A stretch of DNA of 8,836 nt from Acidobacteriota bacterium (GTDB lineage: Bacteria; Acidobacteriota; Terriglobia; Terriglobales; Acidobacteriaceae): contig QHZX01000023.1 of the NCBI GenBank assembly GCA_003224835.1, positions 6,651 to 15,486 on the forward strand, given 5' to 3'. Both the position numbers and the translations under genes were made by a program. Positions 6,260 through 8,836 of the stretch are shown here, in pieces. Position 1 is the stretch's first letter; every line of letters begins with the position of its first letter. The notes under the pieces were generated by a model, which was not told the origin of the DNA, did no database searches, and saw only the letters and a program-made list of their open reading frames with translations.

Positions 6260-6789
6260 TACGTAGACCTCATGTAGGTTTGAATTCTCAGTTGTAGTCC
6301 CACCACCCCGTTCTGCTCGCCTCCAAGTTCCACGCCCTCAATCAGGAAAAATAACTTATTCCGCTCCATGGCATTGATGAACCGCACCAGTTGCAGATAG
6401 CCGCCGGATAAATTCGAAGTAATCTCAACCTGCTGCAGTCCATCGATGGGTGCATCTTTCAACTGATATCGAACCCCGGAGATGCGTACTCCGGCTTGAG
6501 AAGCCACTGATCCAAGACTGGCTGAAATTTCGGATTCTTGCGCAGGGAAGCGCTCCTGATAGAACCGATCGATCTCGTCTTTCGCGCGCGGGATTTTCTT
6601 GTCGAGTCCACGCCAAGGAGCATAGTCGCGAGCTTTCAACTGCTGCCACTGCTGCCTTAATTCCTGCTGGCGCGCCTCACGCATCCCGGCGATCGGCGTT
6701 AGAAGCATTGCTACGGCAATCGCATCGACCAGCACCAGCGCGGCAATGGCAATCTTCAACCGGTTTCGGGTCCGCTTCAGATCAGGCAT
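6259..6789 (-). CDS. pilO: PilO-like type IV pilus inner-membrane protein
   Basis: This 176-residue bitopic membrane protein has a short cytoplasmic basic segment (KRTRNRLK), a membrane helix at ~11-32, a coiled-coil-like stretch rich in Arg and Gln (~36-82, REARQQELRQQWQQLKARD), and a ferredoxin-like periplasmic domain (~85-174) with SGGYLQLVRFINAMERNKLFF and the closing strand VGLQLRIQTYMRS. This is the usual PilO layout; the protein dimerises and pairs with PilN to align the pilus machine with the ATPase. The start ATG overlaps the PilN stop by 1 nt (TGATG), so expression is coupled. It is slightly shorter than typical PilO (~200 residues). Confidence 0.85.
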   Translation of the reverse strand: MPDLKRTRNRLKIAIAALVLVDAIAVAMLLTPIAGMREARQQELRQQWQQLKARDYAPWRGLDKKIPRAKDEIDRFYQERFPAQESEISASLGSVASQAGVRISGVRYQLKDAPIDGLQQVEITSNLSGGYLQLVRFINAMERNKLFFLIEGVELGGEQNGVVGLQLRIQTYMRST

Positions 6790-7403
6790 CAGTTTATGCC
6801 TCCGCTGCTGGCGGCACCGTCCGTTGCGGGAACATAGAGAGCGTTAATGTCAAACTGAACGCGGTCGTTGTTACTCCTGTTGCCGTTTTCCGTGTCCGAA
6901 AATTTTTCAGATTCGATATGAGTTTGCTTGAAGTGCTTGGAATTCTCCATCTTCCGCACCAGGTCGAGGGCCTGCTCGCGCGTTTCTCCGCCCACAATCA
7001 ACCGCAGTTCAAGATTATTGTCGGCAGAGATCCCGGGATGAATCGAAATCACGTGCAGGTGCGCGGGCATGACTTGTTCCAGTTGCTCGAAAGCCAGCGT
7101 CCAGGAAAACGCCTTGCGCTCAAACAAATTGTTAAGGAAGCGTGAGCGGTCGCGAACGATGCGGTTCTGCGGCGCGTTGAGCATGCTTTCAGCTTGCGTT
7201 TTTTCACGATCGAACTCGGCCAGTTGAGCCTTAAATTTCGCAAGCTGCTGGCGATCGCGATGACCTTCAATGAATCCATTGGCCGCCAGAAAGACCAGCA
7301 GGACTGTGCTGAGTCCGAGTAGGGCCAGACCCGTTCCCCAATAAGTCCAAAACTGTCGCGAATCTTCGTACCGTTGCGACGCGAGATTGATGTTGAGCCG
7401 CAT
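6789..7403 (-). CDS. pilN: PilN-like type IV pilus inner-membrane protein
   Basis: The chosen ATG at 7403-7401 gives 204 residues and begins MRLNINLASQRYED, matching the conserved cytoplasmic INLxP-type peptide of PilN that docks into PilM. One base separates it from the PilM stop. An upstream TTG at 7424 would add MARCFPD inside pilM and is less likely. A membrane helix follows at ~22-42, then a coiled-coil stretch (~50-75), and a periplasmic domain (~85-192) with FLNNLFERKAFSWTLAFEQ and VMPAHLHVISI, typical of PilN in this lineage. A polar stretch near 168-180 interrupts the last part of the fold. It would form a heterodimer with PilO and connect to PilM. Confidence 0.87.
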   Translation of the reverse strand: MRLNINLASQRYEDSRQFWTYWGTGLALLGLSTVLLVFLAANGFIEGHRDRQQLAKFKAQLAEFDREKTQAESMLNAPQNRIVRDRSRFLNNLFERKAFSWTLAFEQLEQVMPAHLHVISIHPGISADNNLELRLIVGGETREQALDLVRKMENSKHFKQTHIESEKFSDTENGNRSNNDRVQFDINALYVPATDGAASSGGIN

Positions 7404-7404
7404 A

Positions 7405-8298
7405 TCAGGAAAGCAGCGCGCCAACTACGCCCGCCATCCTCCATTTCGGAATTGCGCCACCGCCCAACCCCAATTGTGACGCTTGGACGAGTTCCTTCAC
7501 TTCCGCTCCCGTTTGCGCGCGGAGTGCAGGCGCTGCCCCGGCAATATCTGAGATTCCCGAAACATAAACCGCTTCAATATTGGTGGCGTAGGTATCTTGA
7601 AAAAACACAACTGACGGATACACATCTTCGGCCAGCTGCTCGCCGCTGATGGTTACACCACGCGCATTCTCCAGGGTGCGGAACAGCAAAAGTTGTTGCT
7701 TATCTAAGATTGCAATGCTGGTAGTGTGCGAATCCACCTTGATAACCAGGGTTCCAGCGTTACCAGGCGCACCGCCCAGCGCCGCCAACATTGAGGGCAG
7801 TACTACGCCGGGGTTGAAGCCGGCTTCGCGAAACACAGCTTCGTAATCCTGCACTACATTGTTCAGACAAACGGCAGCGATTACGCGCACACCGGCTGGG
7901 GTGGTCTGGGCATGGTAGGAAACCGCGGCTTTGTCCACATCAAAGGGAAGAGATTTGCGTAAACGAAATCGAACCACCCCTTCGGCTTCTTTGTCTTTAT
8001 CCGGCAAAGTGTCAAAGTCGAGCAACACCACTCGCACTGAGGCGTCAGGAAGAATTGCAATGACATCACGGGAATGCCCGCCAACCTGCTCGAGCGCATG
8101 CCTAAGCGCGGTTACTAGCATTTGCCGCTGGCGCACATTGTTCTCTGTTAAATCAGGCACGACGCACCCCGGCGTGAGTTCGCTGGTGGAACAAAACTCG
8201 AGCACGTGTCGCGAATCCGAAGCCCGGCCGGCAATGACCCGGTCAGGCGCGATTTCGCAAGCCAGCTTCGGTCGCGCGGAATGGTTCTTAAGTGCCAT
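7405..8298 (-). CDS. pilM: PilM-like actin-fold pilus assembly protein
   Basis: This 297-residue cytoplasmic protein is a divergent PilM. The middle keeps the PilM pattern: VRVVLLDFDTLPDKDKEAEGVVRFRLRKSLPFDVDKAAVSYH (~88-129), followed by a second actin-like half (VIKVDSHTTSIAIL at ~185-198). It is shorter than the usual ~350 residues. The first phosphate loop, normally near DIGSxxxK, is degenerate (KLACEIAPDRVIAGR, 11-25), and the second loop lacks its glycines, so ATP binding is doubtful. PilM normally binds the N-terminal peptide of PilN and couples the platform to PilB. The direct downstream link to pilN and pilO makes the identity firm despite the divergence. No clear Shine-Dalgarno sequence precedes the ATG. 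Confidence 0.85.
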   Translation of the reverse strand: MALKNHSARPKLACEIAPDRVIAGRASDSRHVLEFCSTSELTPGCVVPDLTENNVRQRQMLVTALRHALEQVGGHSRDVIAILPDASVRVVLLDFDTLPDKDKEAEGVVRFRLRKSLPFDVDKAAVSYHAQTTPAGVRVIAAVCLNNVVQDYEAVFREAGFNPGVVLPSMLAALGGAPGNAGTLVIKVDSHTTSIAILDKQQLLLFRTLENARGVTISGEQLAEDVYPSVVFFQDTYATNIEAVYVSGISDIAGAAPALRAQTGAEVKELVQASQLGLGGGAIPKWRMAGVVGALLS

Positions 8299-8314
8299 AA
8301 AACGATGAGTGGCT

Positions 8315-8376
8315 AGTGATCGGTGGTCAGCTGTTCAGCGAGCAAGCAGTAGCTAGGATTACCAGCACCGATCACT
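8315..8376. repeat. 11-bp inverted repeat between pilB and pilM
   Basis: AGTGATCGGTG (8315-8325) and CACCGATCACT (8366-8376) are exact reverse complements separated by 40 nt, inside the 88-nt gap between pilB and pilM. Neither side has a T run, so it is not a standard terminator. It may be a dispersed intergenic repeat, an mRNA processing or stability element in the operon, or a regulator site. On the minus strand TTGTCA (plus 8376-8381) resembles a -35 box, but I see no matching -10. Confidence 0.5.
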
Positions 8377-8386
8377 GACAACTGCT

Positions 8387-8836
8387 TTACCTCATAGTCT
8401 CGATGAATGTGACCTTATTGATCTCCTTCAGCGTGGTCATCCCGGTGCGAACTTTATCGAGCGCCGATTCGCGCAGGAACCGCATACCTTCTTCTCTCGC
8501 GGCGCGGCGTATCTCGGAGGTAGGCTTGCGCGCCAGAATCATCTCCCTGATGCGATCACTTAAGTCGAGCAGTTCGTGAATTGCAGTTCGCCCTCGGAAG
8601 CCTGTGCCCGCGCATTCCATACACCCTTGCCCTTCGTAGAACGAGACCTTCGACCATTGTTCCGGATCAAGTCCACTCGCCTCAAGTATCTCAGCGGGAT
8701 AGTGCACCACCTCGCGGCAAGAGTTGCAGATCAATCGCACCAACCGCTGCGCCAAAATGCAATTCAATGCAGAGACAAAGTTGTAAGGCTCAACTCCCAT
8801 GTTCAGAAACCGCCCGAGCACATCGACAACGTTGTT
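8387..8836 (-). CDS. pilB: Type IV pilus assembly/type II secretion ATPase PilB/GspE, C-terminal part
   Basis: Only the last 149 residues are in the window; the frame is open through the right edge, so the gene is cut by the window rather than broken. The fragment opens with NNVVDVLGRFLNMGVEPYN and NCILAQRLVRLICNSC, typical of the ATPase C-terminal domain that drives pilus or pseudopilus assembly. The four-cysteine zinc site is complete: CNSC and, later, CMEC followed by AGTGFRGRTAIHELL. The end (EGMRFLRESALDKVRTGMTTLKEINKVTF) also fits the family. The Walker and Asp/His boxes lie outside the window. PilB versus GspE is decided only by the pilM-N-O genes next door. It sits 88 nt upstream of pilM. 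Confidence 0.92.
   Translation of the reverse strand, partial: NNVVDVLGRFLNMGVEPYNFVSALNCILAQRLVRLICNSCREVVHYPAEILEASGLDPEQWSKVSFYEGQGCMECAGTGFRGRTAIHELLDLSDRIREMILARKPTSEIRRAAREEGMRFLRESALDKVRTGMTTLKEINKVTFIETMR

Noticed and set aside
6450..7145. 231-residue plus-strand open frame across pilO and pilN
   Set aside because: It runs opposite two well-supported minus-strand membrane proteins and shows no domain or ribosome binding site.
7404..7424. TTG start for pilN at 7424
   Set aside because: The added residues lie inside pilM and do not match PilN, while the ATG at 7403 begins directly with the conserved INL-type peptide.
8387..8821. Treating the pilB fragment as a complete short gene starting at the GTG at 8821
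   Set aside because: The frame stays open to the window edge and the preceding residues (NNVVD) continue the ATPase family pattern.

Overview
The window looks like chromosomal DNA from an acidobacterium or a close relative. The basis is a moderately GC-rich genome, a compact pilM-N-O operon with a PilP/GspC-like gene and a pseudopilin, and a UdgX-type uracil-DNA glycosylase. This taxonomic guess rests on gene content and protein style only. No rRNA, tRNA, CRISPR array, insertion sequence or phage gene is visible.

Left part (1-4114, plus strand): first comes a UdgX-family uracil-DNA glycosylase (88-822) with the diagnostic KRRIH motif. A four-gene cluster follows with overlapping or closely spaced genes: a 62-residue acidic, proline-rich protein (953-1141), a short-chain dehydrogenase (1132-2141), a DUF2892-like/SRPBCC fusion protein (2138-2902) and a zinc-dependent alcohol dehydrogenase of the formaldehyde dehydrogenase-like group (2924-4114). 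The short-chain dehydrogenase is broken. Its cofactor-binding and catalytic halves lie in different frames, and the piece that should join them (end of helix 1, strand 2, most of helix 2, roughly 75-80 nt) is missing.

Middle (4115-4727): a structured intergenic region with nested inverted repeats precedes a good extended -10 promoter, a 13-nt palindrome in its -35 region, and a single-gene unit encoding an ErpA/IscA-type iron-sulfur carrier (4266-4640). A strong 11-bp stem terminator (4665-4693) closes both this gene and the convergent operon from the right.

Right part (8836-4728, minus strand): this is a type IV pilus/type II secretion assembly operon, read in the order PilB/GspE ATPase (C-terminal end only, cut by the window edge), an 88-nt gap with an inverted repeat, PilM, PilN, PilO, a PilP/GspC-like protein, and a pseudopilin with a Gly/Gln/Asn/Pro-rich tail. 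PilM-N-O-P would form the inner-membrane platform linking the cytoplasmic ATPase to the pilus or pseudopilus. No secretin gene follows before the terminator.

I did not find a convincing undescribed system. The points most worth checking are the disrupted dehydrogenase, the three-arm inverted repeat upstream of udgX, the palindrome in the erpA promoter, and the unusual pseudopilin.
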